Part shown: piece after piece, positions 46,819-57,309 of the stretch
Numbering within the stretch: position 1 is the stretch's first letter
Layout of the letters: each line of letters begins with the position of its first letter
NCBI GenBank assembly: GCA_947176535.1
Contig: CAMWQU010000004.1
Coordinates: forward strand, 52,495 to 116,494
Reading direction: 5' to 3'
DNA length: 64,000 nt
From: an uncultured Prevotellaceae bacterium
GTDB lineage: Bacteria > Bacteroidota > Bacteroidia > Bacteroidales > Bacteroidaceae
Position numbers and translations under genes: made by a program
The notes under the pieces: model-generated
Told to the model about the DNA's origin: nothing
Databases searched by the model: none
Seen by the model: only the letters and a program-made list of their open reading frames with translations

Positions 46819-49782
46819 ATGAGAGGAGGTGAGAACAGCAGAAAGGGCCTTTGGGGAGTGCGACAGGTAGGACGCCCCCTTTGGGTAAGGCTCCGCAGGC
46901 AGGGGGCGTTGGCCGCTGTGCTTGTGCTTTTGTGCGCCCTCTTCTCGGTTTCATGCTCCACGCAACGGAACACTCCCGCCACCCGCTTCTACCATTCCAT
47001 GACGGCCCGTTTCAATACGTTCTACAACGGCCAACTGGCTTTCTCCGAAGGCGAAGAGGCGCAGATGCGGGGGCACCGGGACGATTATACCCGGCTGCTG
47101 CCCATGAACATAAGCACCGATAAGCAGACGGCAAGTTTAGGAAAAGGCAATTACGACACGGCCATCGAGAAGTGCGAGAAGGCCATAAAGCTCCACAGCA
47201 TAAAGAAGCGTCCGAAGACAAGCGGAAATAAGAAACGAACCCCGAAACAGAAAGAGTATCTGGCCCGCAAGGAGTTCAACCCTTATCTGCGTCGTGCGTG
47301 GCTGATGTTGGGCAAGGCGCAGTTCAATAAAGGAGACTTCATCGAGGCGGCCTCCACGTTCAACTACATCACCCGTCTGTATGCCACGCAGCCGGAAGTG
47401 TACAGCGTGGCCCGGATTTGGCTCGCCCGTTGCTACGTGGCCCTGGAGTGGCCTTACGATGCTGAGGATATGCTCGACAAGATTCGCCGCGACAGCATTT
47501 CGCCCGAAGGCAAGCGGGAACTGCCGGCCACCCGTGCGGCTTTCCTCATCGAGACCGGACAATACGGACAGGCCATCCCGGAACTGAAGAAAGCCATCGG
47601 GCATATCCGGTTTAAGTTGCAGCGTTCACGCCTGAACTTCCTGCTCGGACAACTCTACCGGGAGACCGGGAACAATCGGGAGGCTTACAAAGCATTTTCG
47701 AAAGTCATCCGCAGCAATCCGCCCTATGAATTGCAGTTCAACGCGCAGATTTTGCAGACGGAGGTGATGCCCGACGGACAGTACCGGCAGATGGTAAAGA
47801 AGCTGCAACGCATGGCCCGGAGCGATAAGAACAAGGACTATCTCGATCAGGTGTATTACGCTATCGGTAACATCCATCTTGCAGCCGGAGACACCCTCCG
47901 TTGCCTTGCCGCCTACGAGAAGGGAGTGGAGGAGAGCACGCAAAACGGATTCGCCAAGGCCGTGCTTCTGCTGAGACTTTCCCGAATCTATTGGGAACGC
48001 GAAAACTACGTCGATGCCCAGCGCACCTACGCTCAGTGTATCGCCATTTTAGATAAGGAGAACGAAGAATACAAGGAGTCGGAACGCCGCTCCAAGGCAC
48101 TGGATGAGGCTGCTCCTCCTTTGGCCGTCATTAAGTTGCAGGACAGTCTGCTCCTCCTGTCCGCGATGCCCGAGAAAGAATATCTGGCGGCCATAGACCG
48201 TGTGATAGAAGCCCTGAAAAAGAAAGAGAAGGAGGAGGCCAAGAAAGCCGGTGCGACAGAAGCGCAGGCCGGCAATGCCAATGCGGGGCAGAATGCGCCG
48301 AATCAGACCAACAACGCCACGACGCCGGTCGCAACGTCGAACAGTAAGGGGGCGTGGTACTTCTATAATCCGCAGACCGTGCAGGCCGGTAAGCAGGCTT
48401 TCCAGCGCAGATGGGGCAATCGGAAGAACGAAGACAACTGGCGGCGGAGTAACAAAACCGTGGTTCAGGGCAGCGACTTTGAAGATTATGATTATGAGGC
48501 AGACCCCAACTCGGTGGATGCCGCTCAGCAGGCGGAATTGGACGAGGAGGAAATGCGCCGGCGCGATTCGTTGGCCAACGACCCGCATCACCGGGAGTTT
48601 TATCTGGCGCAGATACCTTTCACCGAGGAACAAAAGGCCAATACGCACCGGCAGATAGAGGAGTCGCTTTTCCAAGGTGGCGTTTTGGTGATGGAGAAGA
48701 TACAGAACTATCCCTACGCCCTGCGCTTGCTCCTGCGCCTGCTGGCCGACTATCCCGACACTGAAAAACGGGCCGAGGCGTTTTATAATCTTTTCCTGCT
48801 CTACGGTCGAATGGCGGACGAGGAGAAGGCTCGGGAATACCGCGATTCTTTGATAGCCGCTTTCCCCGAAGACCGGAACGCCATCCGCGTGGCCAATCCC
48901 AACTATGAGAAGATTGCCCGTTACGGCCGTCATCTGGAGGATTCGCTCTATGCCGCCACTTACGAAGCCTATCAGGCCAACCGCTACGACGAAGTGGCCG
49001 CCAATTACGACTACCATACCGAGAACTTCTCCGAAGGGGCCCACCGTGCCCGCATCATGTTCGTCCGTGCCATGACCTATTTGTACACGGGCCACCGCAC
49101 GGAGTTCCTCAACCTGCTGCAGGAACTGATGAAAGCCTACGGCAAGGAAGAGATTGCGGAGTTGGCCGGCTTTATTGTGAAAGGTCTGCAGGACGGCCGT
49201 CTGCTGAGCGACGACAAGTACGAGAGCAGCGACATCTGGAAACGGCGCACTTCCGGCACATCGGCCGGCGATTCGGCAGCCGTGGCCGACACGCTGAGTG
49301 CGGAGCGGTTCTCGCAGTTCAACTTTGTCCTTGCCTATCCAACGAACAGTCTCGACGAAGACCAGTTGCTTTACGAAATGGCGTATTACAACTTCACCAG
49401 TTACATGGTGCGCAACTTTGAAATCGAGGTACTTGAGGAGGCGGGCATTTCGATGATGTGCATCCGCGGTTTCCTCAGTTACGACGAAGTGCACGCCTAT
49501 GCGCAGCACCTCTACGCCGACCGCCACATGGCTGCTGTGCTGAAGGGCATACGCACGTTGCTCATCAGCGACGAGAATCTCAGCCATCTGGGTTCCTCGT
49601 TCAGCTTCGACGAGTACAAGGAGTTCTTCGACAATAAGTTTGCTCCTCTGGACGTTCCCGACGATCTGAGAATCGACGAGCCTGCCGCACCGGAGTACAT
49701 CGACCCCGATGATGTGGTGCCGGAGGAGACGGACGCGGAGGAGGACGATACCGACTATGATGATTTTCCATACGGATTTTAG
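46819..49782 (+). CDS. porW: TPR lipoprotein, PorW/SprE-like (type IX secretion/gliding associated)
   Basis: Lipobox FSVSCSTQRNTPATRFYHSMTARFNTFYNGQLAFSEG; TPR-like helices; next to porX. Confidence 0.82.
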   Translation: MRGGENSRKGLWGVRQVGRPLWVRLRRQGALAAVLVLLCALFSVSCSTQRNTPATRFYHSMTARFNTFYNGQLAFSEGEEAQMRGHRDDYTRLLPMNISTDKQTASLGKGNYDTAIEKCEKAIKLHSIKKRPKTSGNKKRTPKQKEYLARKEFNPYLRRAWLMLGKAQFNKGDFIEAASTFNYITRLYATQPEVYSVARIWLARCYVALEWPYDAEDMLDKIRRDSISPEGKRELPATRAAFLIETGQYGQAIPELKKAIGHIRFKLQRSRLNFLLGQLYRETGNNREAYKAFSKVIRSNPPYELQFNAQILQTEVMPDGQYRQMVKKLQRMARSDKNKDYLDQVYYAIGNIHLAAGDTLRCLAAYEKGVEESTQNGFAKAVLLLRLSRIYWERENYVDAQRTYAQCIAILDKENEEYKESERRSKALDEAAPPLAVIKLQDSLLLLSAMPEKEYLAAIDRVIEALKKKEKEEAKKAGATEAQAGNANAGQNAPNQTNNATTPVATSNSKGAWYFYNPQTVQAGKQAFQRRWGNRKNEDNWRRSNKTVVQGSDFEDYDYEADPNSVDAAQQAELDEEEMRRRDSLANDPHHREFYLAQIPFTEEQKANTHRQIEESLFQGGVLVMEKIQNYPYALRLLLRLLADYPDTEKRAEAFYNLFLLYGRMADEEKAREYRDSLIAAFPEDRNAIRVANPNYEKIARYGRHLEDSLYAATYEAYQANRYDEVAANYDYHTENFSEGAHRARIMFVRAMTYLYTGHRTEFLNLLQELMKAYGKEEIAELAGFIVKGLQDGRLLSDDKYESSDIWKRRTSGTSAGDSAAVADTLSAERFSQFNFVLAYPTNSLDEDQLLYEMAYYNFTSYMVRNFEIEVLEEAGISMMCIRGFLSYDEVHAYAQHLYADRHMAAVLKGIRTLLISDENLSHLGSSFSFDEYKEFFDNKFAPLDVPDDLRIDEPAAPEYIDPDDVVPEETDAEEDDTDYDDFPYGF

Positions 49783-49785
49783 CTT

Positions 49786-51336
49786 ATGAGTACATACAAG
49801 TTACTTTGGGTAGACGACGAAATAGAGCTGTTGAAGGCGCACATCCTGTTTCTGCAGAAGAAAGGGTACGAGGTGGACACGGTGACCAACGGTTTTGATG
49901 CTCTCGACCGTTGTGCGGAACAATCCTACGACCTGATTCTGCTCGACGAGAATATGCCCGGCATCAGCGGTTTGGAGACACTGTCCCGCATCAAGGAGCT
50001 GCGTCCCGCCGTCCCGGTGGTTATGGTGACGAAGAGTGAGGAGGAGAATATCATGGACCAGGCCATCGGGTCGAAGATTGCCGACTATCTGATAAAGCCT
50101 GTTAATCCCACCCAGATATTGCTGACGCTGAAGAAGAACATCCACCAGAAAGAGATAGTCACCGAGGTGGCGCAGACGGCCTATCAGCAGAACTTCGGCA
50201 AGATAGGTATGCAAATCAGCGACGCGCACACGTTCGCCGACTGGGTGGAGCTATACAAGCGACTGACCAACTGGGAGCAGGAACTGACGGCCGCCGACAG
50301 CCAGATGACGGAAATGCTCTCCGCACAGAAGAGCGAGGCCAATCAGGACTTCGGTAAATTCATCCGCAAGAATTATATGCGCTGGATAGAGGGGGCGGAC
50401 GACCGCCCGGTGATGAGCCCCGACATCTTCAAGTCGAACGTCTTCCCGGCCCTGAACCGGAACGAGAAAGTCTTTCTGCTGCTCATCGACAATTTCCGCT
50501 TCGACCAGTGGCGCATGATACAGGGCGAGATAGCCGATGCCTTCGACATTGACGAAGACCTCTATCTTTCCATCCTGCCCACCGCCACGCAGTATGCCCG
50601 CAACGCCATCTTCAGCGGTCTCATGCCCAACATCATCGCCAAGATGTTCCCCGACCTGTGGGTGGACGAGGACAGCGAGGAGGGAAAAAATCTGAACGAG
50701 GCGCCGCTCATCAAAACGCAGTTCGACCGCTACCGCCGCCGCAATACGTTCACTTACCACAAAATCAACGATTCGCAGGCTGCGGAAAAGTTGGTGCAGC
50801 AACTCCCTTCCCTCTCGATGTACGACCTGAACGTGGTGGTGCTGAACTTCATCGACATGCTCAGCCACGCCCGTACCGAGAGTCGCATGGTGCGCGAATT
50901 GGCCAACAACGAGGCTGCCTACCGCAGCATCACGCTCTCGTGGTTCCGCCATTCGCCCGTCAAGGAACTTTTCCGTGCTCTCGCCGCTTCGGACTACACC
51001 GTCATCCTGACCACCGACCACGGCAGCATCCGCTGCAACACGCCCATTAAGGTTGTCGGCGACCGCAACACCAACACCAACCTGCGCTACAAGCTCGGAA
51101 AGAACCTCAACTACAATCCGAAGGAGGTATTCGAAATCCGCGACCCGCTCCGTGCGCAACTGCCGGCGCCGAATCTGAGCACGGCCTACATCTTTGCCCT
51201 CGGCGACAGTTTCTTCGCCTATCCCAACAACTACAACTACTACGTTTCGTATTTCAAGAATACGTTCCAGCACGGAGGCATCTCCATGGAAGAGATGCTT
51301 ATCCCGCTTATTACCCTAAAGCCTAAAAAGAGATAG
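49786..51336 (+). CDS. porX: Type IX secretion response regulator PorX (REC + PglZ/alkaline phosphatase-like domain)
   Basis: LLWVDDEIELLKAHILFLQKKGYEV, LILLDENMPGISGLETL, KPVNPTQILLTLKK; C-term LLLIDNFRFDQWRMI…TTDHGSIRCNTP. Confidence 0.95.
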   Translation: MSTYKLLWVDDEIELLKAHILFLQKKGYEVDTVTNGFDALDRCAEQSYDLILLDENMPGISGLETLSRIKELRPAVPVVMVTKSEEENIMDQAIGSKIADYLIKPVNPTQILLTLKKNIHQKEIVTEVAQTAYQQNFGKIGMQISDAHTFADWVELYKRLTNWEQELTAADSQMTEMLSAQKSEANQDFGKFIRKNYMRWIEGADDRPVMSPDIFKSNVFPALNRNEKVFLLLIDNFRFDQWRMIQGEIADAFDIDEDLYLSILPTATQYARNAIFSGLMPNIIAKMFPDLWVDEDSEEGKNLNEAPLIKTQFDRYRRRNTFTYHKINDSQAAEKLVQQLPSLSMYDLNVVVLNFIDMLSHARTESRMVRELANNEAAYRSITLSWFRHSPVKELFRALAASDYTVILTTDHGSIRCNTPIKVVGDRNTNTNLRYKLGKNLNYNPKEVFEIRDPLRAQLPAPNLSTAYIFALGDSFFAYPNNYNYYVSYFKNTFQHGGISMEEMLIPLITLKPKKR

Positions 51337-51340
51337 AAGT

Positions 51341-51766
51341 ATGAGTAACAGTCAGATTACCGTTATCGACTACCGTTTGGATAACATCAGCGAGGCCGCT
51401 CGCCAGTTTGTGGAGGCCATGGGCGACCACACCGTTTTTGCCTTCTACGGCGGAATGGGTGCAGGCAAGACCACTTTCATCAAGGCTGTCTGTCAGGCAC
51501 TGGGCGTGACGGACGATGTGGTGGCTTCTCCCACGTTTGCTATTGTCAATGAGTACGATGCGCCCTGCGGGCCCATCTACCACTTCGACTTCTACCGCAT
51601 CCGCCGTCCGGAAGAGGCGGTGGATATGGGGTGCGACGACTACTTCTATTCGGGTTCTCCCTGCTTCATCGAATGGCCCGAACTCATCGCCTCCCTGTTG
51701 CCGGAAGAGGCCGTGCGGGTGGAGATTGCGGAGAACGAGGACGGTTCCCGTACCCTCCGTTTTTAG
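51341..51766 (+). CDS. tsaE: tRNA threonylcarbamoyladenosine biosynthesis ATPase TsaE
   Basis: FYGGMGAGKTTFIKAVCQALGVTDDVVASPTFAIVNEYDAPCGPIYHFDFYRI. Confidence 0.95.
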   Translation: MSNSQITVIDYRLDNISEAARQFVEAMGDHTVFAFYGGMGAGKTTFIKAVCQALGVTDDVVASPTFAIVNEYDAPCGPIYHFDFYRIRRPEEAVDMGCDDYFYSGSPCFIEWPELIASLLPEEAVRVEIAENEDGSRTLRF

Positions 51767-51871
51767 TCCGCCGTCTTTTTCTGTACTTTTCGCAGGAGGT
51801 TTTGCTGAGAATCTGCCTGTTGTGCGGCCTCCTGAAACGCGTTGTTCACAGTCAGTCGCTTACAGGACTAC

Positions 51872-51939
51872 ATTATTCAAAGGCGACCGGTTAATTATTC
51901 GCTCACCTTTGAATAATTAACCGGTCGCCTCTGAATAAT
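51872..51939. repeat. Near-perfect 29-bp inverted repeat with 10-nt loop
   Basis: attattcaaaggcgaccggttaattattc-gctcaccttt-gaataattaaccggtcgcctctgaataat (28/29 paired). Confidence 0.85.
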
Positions 51940-51973
51940 CCCATGCAGCTATGCACTGCGGGGCGGATGTAGG

Positions 51974-52309
51974 TTATTCCTCCTCCAGTCCCTCGGCGTA
52001 TTCCATCTCTCCTTCCACAATCCAGCGCAGCTCTTCGGGGCTGAATTCTCCCATGTTGTCCTTTCGGGCCTGCTTCGCGAGGTGGTCGGCAATGGCTTCG
52101 ATGTCTATGTCGATGTAGCCGTCCTTGTCCGGCTGGGCATCCAGAATGCCGCTGTTGGCGTAGTACTCGATGATGACATCGAGGAAATAGAAGAGCAATT
52201 CGTCGGAAAAACGTTCCTTCAGTTCCTGGGGCAAATAGTTGCGGATGAACTGCACGGTGCGCAGATCGTCCTCTGCATCTTGCAGCAACTCGTCTTCAAA
52301 GTCTGCCAT
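51974..52309 (-). CDS. Conserved hypothetical acidic protein (111 aa)
   Basis: MADFEDELLQDAEDDLRTVQFIRNYLPQELKERFSDELLFYFLDVIIEYY. Confidence 0.8.
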   Translation of the reverse strand: MADFEDELLQDAEDDLRTVQFIRNYLPQELKERFSDELLFYFLDVIIEYYANSGILDAQPDKDGYIDIDIEAIADHLAKQARKDNMGEFSPEELRWIVEGEMEYAEGLEEE

Positions 52310-52337
52310 GATACACTGTTTTTTTGCGGACGGGGGA

Positions 52338-52655
52338 TTACAGCAGAGCCTGAATGTGCTGTTCCAGCACGGCCTTGCTCTGTGCGCCCACGATGCGGTT
52401 CTTAACGTTACCCTCGGCGTCGAAGAAGAGGATGGTGGGGATGCTGCTGACCTTGAACTGTGCGGCCAGTTCCTCGTCTTCCTCCACGTCGCATTTGCCG
52501 ATGTTCACACGGCTGTCGTACTCTGCGGCCAGTTCGTCGATGATGGGTGCCACTCTTCTGCAGGGGCCGCACCATGTGGCCCAGAAGTCCAAAACTGCGG
52601 GCTTGCCGTTGCCGATAAGCTCCTTGAAGTTCTCACTTGAAATGTGTAGTGCCAT
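52338..52655 (-). CDS. trxA: Thioredoxin
   Basis: VLDFWATWCGPCRRVAPIIDELAAEY. Confidence 0.95.
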   Translation of the reverse strand: MALHISSENFKELIGNGKPAVLDFWATWCGPCRRVAPIIDELAAEYDSRVNIGKCDVEEDEELAAQFKVSSIPTILFFDAEGNVKNRIVGAQSKAVLEQHIQALL

Positions 52656-52706
52656 AAGTGTAAAGGTTTTAGTTTGAATGTAATGTTCTGTTTCTGTCTC
52701 TGTCGC

Positions 52707-55700
52707 TCAGTTTATGGTGTACTCTAAGGCTTCGTTCTTTTCGATAAACTCGAGCAGCTCCGTTGTCACCTGAATGTTGTATCTTGTGGACAGGGTCTGC
52801 AACCGGATGTTCTTACCCACCTCGTAGATGTCGAACCGGAGCCGGGTGTTTCCCGGATTGCGTCGCACGATGTCCGACAGCGCGAACACGGCGTCCTCGT
52901 CGAGGTCTTCGATGCGGAGGGATATGGTAAGGCTCCGAATGGCCTTCTCTTTCACGTTGGAAAGGAAGTCGATGGACTCGATGCGTACTTCCGACAGTTC
53001 GGGCTGATACTTGCGGGGTTGCACACGTCCCTTGATGTAGAGCGTGTTACCGATTTCCATGTAGTTTGCCCAGCTCGCCCAGTCGTTGCCGAAGAGCGGC
53101 AGTTCGCCGTTGCCGTCGTAGTCCTCTATGGAGACAATGCCGTAGGGTAGCCCTTTCTTCGTGGCGCCGCGCCTTACGCCGGTGACGATGCCGCCGAAGC
53201 AGACTTCCTTGTTGTTGTAGGGCGTCAGGTCGGCCATCTTGCTCATGGAGAGGTTGCACGTGTGTTGCAGCACCACCGCATAGTCGTCCAGCGGATGAGC
53301 CGAGAGGTAGATGCCGATTTTATCCTTTTCCTTGTTCAGACGCTCCAGTGTGCTCCAAGGTTCGGCCACGGGGATGGGCGGCGTGTTTATCTCCACGGCA
53401 TCTATGCCGCCGAAGAGGGAGAACTGGGCCTCCTGCTCGGACTGCTGATATTGCAGGCTGAATTTGGTAAGTGAGTCGATGAAAGGTTCGCCTTTGACGT
53501 TCGTCGCGAAGAACTGTTCGCGGCTGATTTGGTCGGAGAAGGCATCGAATGCGCCGCTCAGTGCCAGACACTCTATTCCGCTCCGCTTCACCATGCTGAT
53601 GGGGATACGCTTGGCAAAGTCGAAGATGTCGAGGAATGGGCCGCGCTCGTCACGCTCCTTGACGATGGCATCGACGGCACTCGTGCCGAGGCCCGAAACG
53701 GCCGTCAGTCCGAAGCGGATGTTTCCGTTGGGGTCTACGCTGAACTTGTGGCGGCTGTAGTTTATGTCCGGGCCCAGTGTGGCGATACCCATGTCCTTGC
53801 ATTCGTTCATGAATTTGGTGACTTCGCTGATGTCCTTGGCGCGGCTCATGATGCCGGCCATGAACTGGGCGGGATAGTTGGCCTTCAGGAAGGCCGTCTG
53901 GTAGGCCACCCACGAGTAGCAGGTGGCGTGGCTCTTGTTGAAGGCGTAGGAAGCGAACTTCTCCCAGTCAGACCATATCTTCTCCAGCACTTTCGGGTCG
54001 TGGCCGTTGGCCTGCCCCTGTCTGATGAACTGGGGCTTCATGTGATCCAGTTTGTCCTTCATCTTCTTACCCATGGCCTTGCGCAGCGTGTCGCTCTCGC
54101 CTCGGGTGAAGTCGGCCAGTTGTCGGGAAAGTAGCATGACCTGCTCCTGGTAGACGGTAATGCCGTAGGTGTCCTTTAGGTACTTCTCCATGCAGGGAAT
54201 GTCATACTCCACGGGCTTCCGGCCCTGCTTGCGGTCGATGAAGTCGGGGATGTAGTCCATGGGGCCCGGCCGGTAGAGTGCATTCATGGCGATGAGGTCT
54301 TCGAACGTGGAAGGCTGCAATTCACGCAGGTACTTCTGCATGCCCGACGATTCAAACTGGAACGTTCCGATGGTGCGTCCGTCGCAGTACAGCCGGTACG
54401 TGGCGGGATTGTCGATGTCCAGTTTGTCTACATCTATCTCAATGCCGAGACTGTCAAGCACGTTCTGCTGGCACTCCTTAATCTGGGAAAGCGTTTTCAA
54501 GCCGAGGAAGTCCATCTTGATGAGACCGGTGTCCTCGATGACACTGCCTTCGTACTGTGTACAGAGCAGGCGCTCGCCCGTCTCCTTGTCCTCGGCGGTG
54601 GATATGGGTACCCAGTCCGATACGTCGTCGCGGCAGATGATGACTCCGCAGGCATGTACGCCGGTGTTCCGGACGTTACCCTCCAGTTTCTTTGCGTACC
54701 GTATGGTGTCGCTCAGCACCCGGTTGGGCGAACTCTCCGCCTGTTGCAGCTCGGGTACGACGCTGATGACGTTCGAGAGATTCATTTTCAGCGGCTTGCC
54801 GTCGGGGCCCGCCGGCATACGGTCGGGAATGAGGCGGCACAAGGCATTCGAGGTGTCCAGCGGCAGCTTCTGCACGCGGGAAACGTCCTTCAGGGCCAGT
54901 TTGGTGGCCATGGTGCCGTAGGTGATGATGTGGGCGACCTTTTCTTCGCCGTATTTCTGTGTGACCCACGAGAGCACTTTTCCGCGTCCGTCGTCGTCGA
55001 AGTCCACGTCGATATCGGGCAGTGAGATACGATCCGGATTCAGGAAACGCTCAAACAGAAGGTCATATTTTATGGGGTCTATTTTCGTGATACCGAGACT
55101 GTAGGCCACGGCACTGCCTGCCGCCGAACCACGTCCGGGGCCGACGCTGACGTCCAGTTCGTGCCGGGCGGCATTGATGTAATCCTGCACGATGAGGAAG
55201 TAGCCGGGGAAACCCATGGACTTCATGACGTGCAGTTCGAAGTCGAGACGCTCTTTCACGTCCTCGGGAATCGGGTCGCCGTAGACCCGTTTGGCTCCTT
55301 CGTAAGTAAGATGCTTGAGGTAGTCGCCTTCTAATTTCAGGCGATAGAGCTTTTCCACGCCTCCCATCCGGGCGATTTTCTTCTGCGCCTCCTCCTCGCT
55401 CATCACCACATTTCCGTGCTCGTCCTGTGTAAACTCGTTGAAAAGCTGTTCGTCGGTAAAACGTTCGTGGTACTGCTCCTCGGTGCCGAACTCTTCGGGA
55501 ATGCTGAAGTTCGGCATGATGGGTGCGTGGTCGATGTCATAAAACTCCACCTTGTCGAGCACCTCGATGGTGTTGGCCAACGCTTCGGGCACATCGTCAA
55601 AGAGGGCGTTCATTTCGGCTTTCGTCTTGAACCACTCCTGTTTGGAGTACAGCATACGCGCCGGGTCGTCGAGGTCGCGGCTGGTGGATAGACAGATGAG

Positions 55701-56426
55701 GCGGTCGTGGGCCTCGGCGTCGTCCTCGTCCACAAAGTGTACGTCGTTGCTGCACACGAGTTTGACATTGTGCTTGTGCGCCAGTTCTATGATGACCTTG
55801 TTCACTTCCTGCTGTATGGGGTACGTCTCGCGGTTGGCGCGGATGTTGGGGTCGGTGACCCGGTGGCGTTGCAGTTCCAGATAGTAGTCCTCGCCGAAGA
55901 GTTCCTTGTACCAGCGGATGGTCTGTTCTGCCCCCTCGATGTCTCCCTTGCGGATGAGTCGGGGCACTTCGCCGGCCAGACAGGCCGAGCAGACGATAAG
56001 TCCCTCGTGGTAGCGTTCGATGTCGGCATGGTCGGTTCGCGGTTTCTGGTAAAAACCATCGACCCACGCACGGGATACGATTTTGACAAGATTGTGATAT
56101 CCGGTCTGGTTCTTGGCCAGCAGGATGAGGTGGTAACGCACGCCGTCGCCCAGTTCCTTCTCTTTCGACTCCTTGCTGTTCTGCGCAACGTAGACCTCGC
56201 AGCCGATGACGGGTTTGAAAGGTTCCTCCCCGTTCGCCTTGCGCTCCTTGTTCAGTTTCTTGCAGGAATTGAAGAACTCCTTTATACCCATCATGTTGCC
56301 ATGGTCGGTGACGGCCATGCCCCGCATGCCGTCGGCAGTGGCCTTTTTCAGCAGCTTCGGGATGCTTGCCTGTCCGTCGAGCAGCGAATACTGGGTGTGT
56401 ACGTGTAAGTGAACAAAGTCTTCCAT
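52707..56426 (-). CDS. dnaE: DNA polymerase III subunit alpha
   Basis: FVHLHVHTQYSLLDGQASIPKLL (PHP), VGPGRGSAAGSAVAYSLGIT, LPDIDVDFDDDGR, NALYRPGPMDYIPDFIDRKQG. Confidence 0.97.
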   Translation of the reverse strand: MEDFVHLHVHTQYSLLDGQASIPKLLKKATADGMRGMAVTDHGNMMGIKEFFNSCKKLNKERKANGEEPFKPVIGCEVYVAQNSKESKEKELGDGVRYHLILLAKNQTGYHNLVKIVSRAWVDGFYQKPRTDHADIERYHEGLIVCSACLAGEVPRLIRKGDIEGAEQTIRWYKELFGEDYYLELQRHRVTDPNIRANRETYPIQQEVNKVIIELAHKHNVKLVCSNDVHFVDEDDAEAHDRLICLSTSRDLDDPARMLYSKQEWFKTKAEMNALFDDVPEALANTIEVLDKVEFYDIDHAPIMPNFSIPEEFGTEEQYHERFTDEQLFNEFTQDEHGNVVMSEEEAQKKIARMGGVEKLYRLKLEGDYLKHLTYEGAKRVYGDPIPEDVKERLDFELHVMKSMGFPGYFLIVQDYINAARHELDVSVGPGRGSAAGSAVAYSLGITKIDPIKYDLLFERFLNPDRISLPDIDVDFDDDGRGKVLSWVTQKYGEEKVAHIITYGTMATKLALKDVSRVQKLPLDTSNALCRLIPDRMPAGPDGKPLKMNLSNVISVVPELQQAESSPNRVLSDTIRYAKKLEGNVRNTGVHACGVIICRDDVSDWVPISTAEDKETGERLLCTQYEGSVIEDTGLIKMDFLGLKTLSQIKECQQNVLDSLGIEIDVDKLDIDNPATYRLYCDGRTIGTFQFESSGMQKYLRELQPSTFEDLIAMNALYRPGPMDYIPDFIDRKQGRKPVEYDIPCMEKYLKDTYGITVYQEQVMLLSRQLADFTRGESDTLRKAMGKKMKDKLDHMKPQFIRQGQANGHDPKVLEKIWSDWEKFASYAFNKSHATCYSWVAYQTAFLKANYPAQFMAGIMSRAKDISEVTKFMNECKDMGIATLGPDINYSRHKFSVDPNGNIRFGLTAVSGLGTSAVDAIVKERDERGPFLDIFDFAKRIPISMVKRSGIECLALSGAFDAFSDQISREQFFATNVKGEPFIDSLTKFSLQYQQSEQEAQFSLFGGIDAVEINTPPIPVAEPWSTLERLNKEKDKIGIYLSAHPLDDYAVVLQHTCNLSMSKMADLTPYNNKEVCFGGIVTGVRRGATKKGLPYGIVSIEDYDGNGELPLFGNDWASWANYMEIGNTLYIKGRVQPRKYQPELSEVRIESIDFLSNVKEKAIRSLTISLRIEDLDEDAVFALSDIVRRNPGNTRLRFDIYEVGKNIRLQTLSTRYNIQVTTELLEFIEKNEALEYTIN

Positions 56427-56539
56427 TCGGGGAAAGGTAAATTTTGGGCTTAAAGGTACGTTTCTTTTTTGAAATAAGCAACCTCACTTGCCAATTTTGT
56501 CGTCTAAAGGCAGGAAATAGAATCTTTTCTTGTCAAATC

Positions 56540-56571
56540 TTTGATTATTTGACGGAATACTATTAACTTTG
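56540..56571 (+). promoter_or_regulatory. Predicted promoter for psd-pssA
   Basis: TTTG (56540-56543)-N20-TAACTTTG (56564-56571). Confidence 0.6.
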
Positions 56572-56619
56572 CCTCTGTATATAATAGGGAGGAGTATGCC
56601 TCTCTGCATGATTTGTGAA

Positions 56620-57309
56620 ATGGGTAAAAGGCTAAGAAAACTGCGTAAGCTGAGAATACATGCTGAGGGAAAGTGCATCCTCACTACATCTGCTGTCATA
56701 TTGTTTCTGTTGTGCTTGTCTTTCTTCTGCTGTTTTGAGGCCAGAACTCCCTTTATTGTCATCACTGCTTTGGCCACTGTTCTTTACGGACTGATGGTCA
56801 ATTTCTTTCGCTGTCCCATTCGCCTGTTTGAGGAGGAAACGGACGGCATCGTCATAGCTCCGGCCGACGGTAAAGTTGTGGTGATAGAGGAAGTGGAGGA
56901 GAACGAATACTTCCACGACTGCCGTTTGCAGCTATCTATTTTTATGAGTCCGCTGAATGTGCATGCCAACTGGATTCCGGTGGATGGCCGGGTGAAACTG
57001 GTGCGCCACCACAAGGGTAACTTCCATGCGGCATGGCTCCCCAAGTCCAGTGTCGAGAACGAGCGTTCAACGATTGTCATTGTCACCCCCGACGGTCAGG
57101 AAGTCCTTGTCCGGCAGGTGGCAGGTGCCATGGCACGCCGCATCGTGACGTATCTGGAAGAGGATAAGGACTACGAGATAGACGACCACATGGGATTCAT
57201 CAAATTCGGTTCGCGAGTAGACGTCTATCTGCCGTTGAGCGCGAAACCCTGTGTCACGATGAACCAGAAAACCACGGGTAACGAAACGATTATTGCAAAA
57301 CTGAAATGA
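56620..57309 (+). CDS. psd: Phosphatidylserine decarboxylase family protein
   Basis: [48 protein letters not shown]; start placed at ATG 56620 because the -7 motif overlaps the track start. Confidence 0.92.
   Translation: MGKRLRKLRKLRIHAEGKCILTTSAVILFLLCLSFFCCFEARTPFIVITALATVLYGLMVNFFRCPIRLFEEETDGIVIAPADGKVVVIEEVEENEYFHDCRLQLSIFMSPLNVHANWIPVDGRVKLVRHHKGNFHAAWLPKSSVENERSTIVIVTPDGQEVLVRQVAGAMARRIVTYLEEDKDYEIDDHMGFIKFGSRVDVYLPLSAKPCVTMNQKTTGNETIIAKLK

Noticed and set aside
48049-49587. 512-aa minus-strand ORF
   Set aside because: Antisense shadow of the PorW/SprE-like gene
54286-54921. 211-aa plus-strand ORF
   Set aside because: Antisense to dnaE, Ser-rich shadow frame
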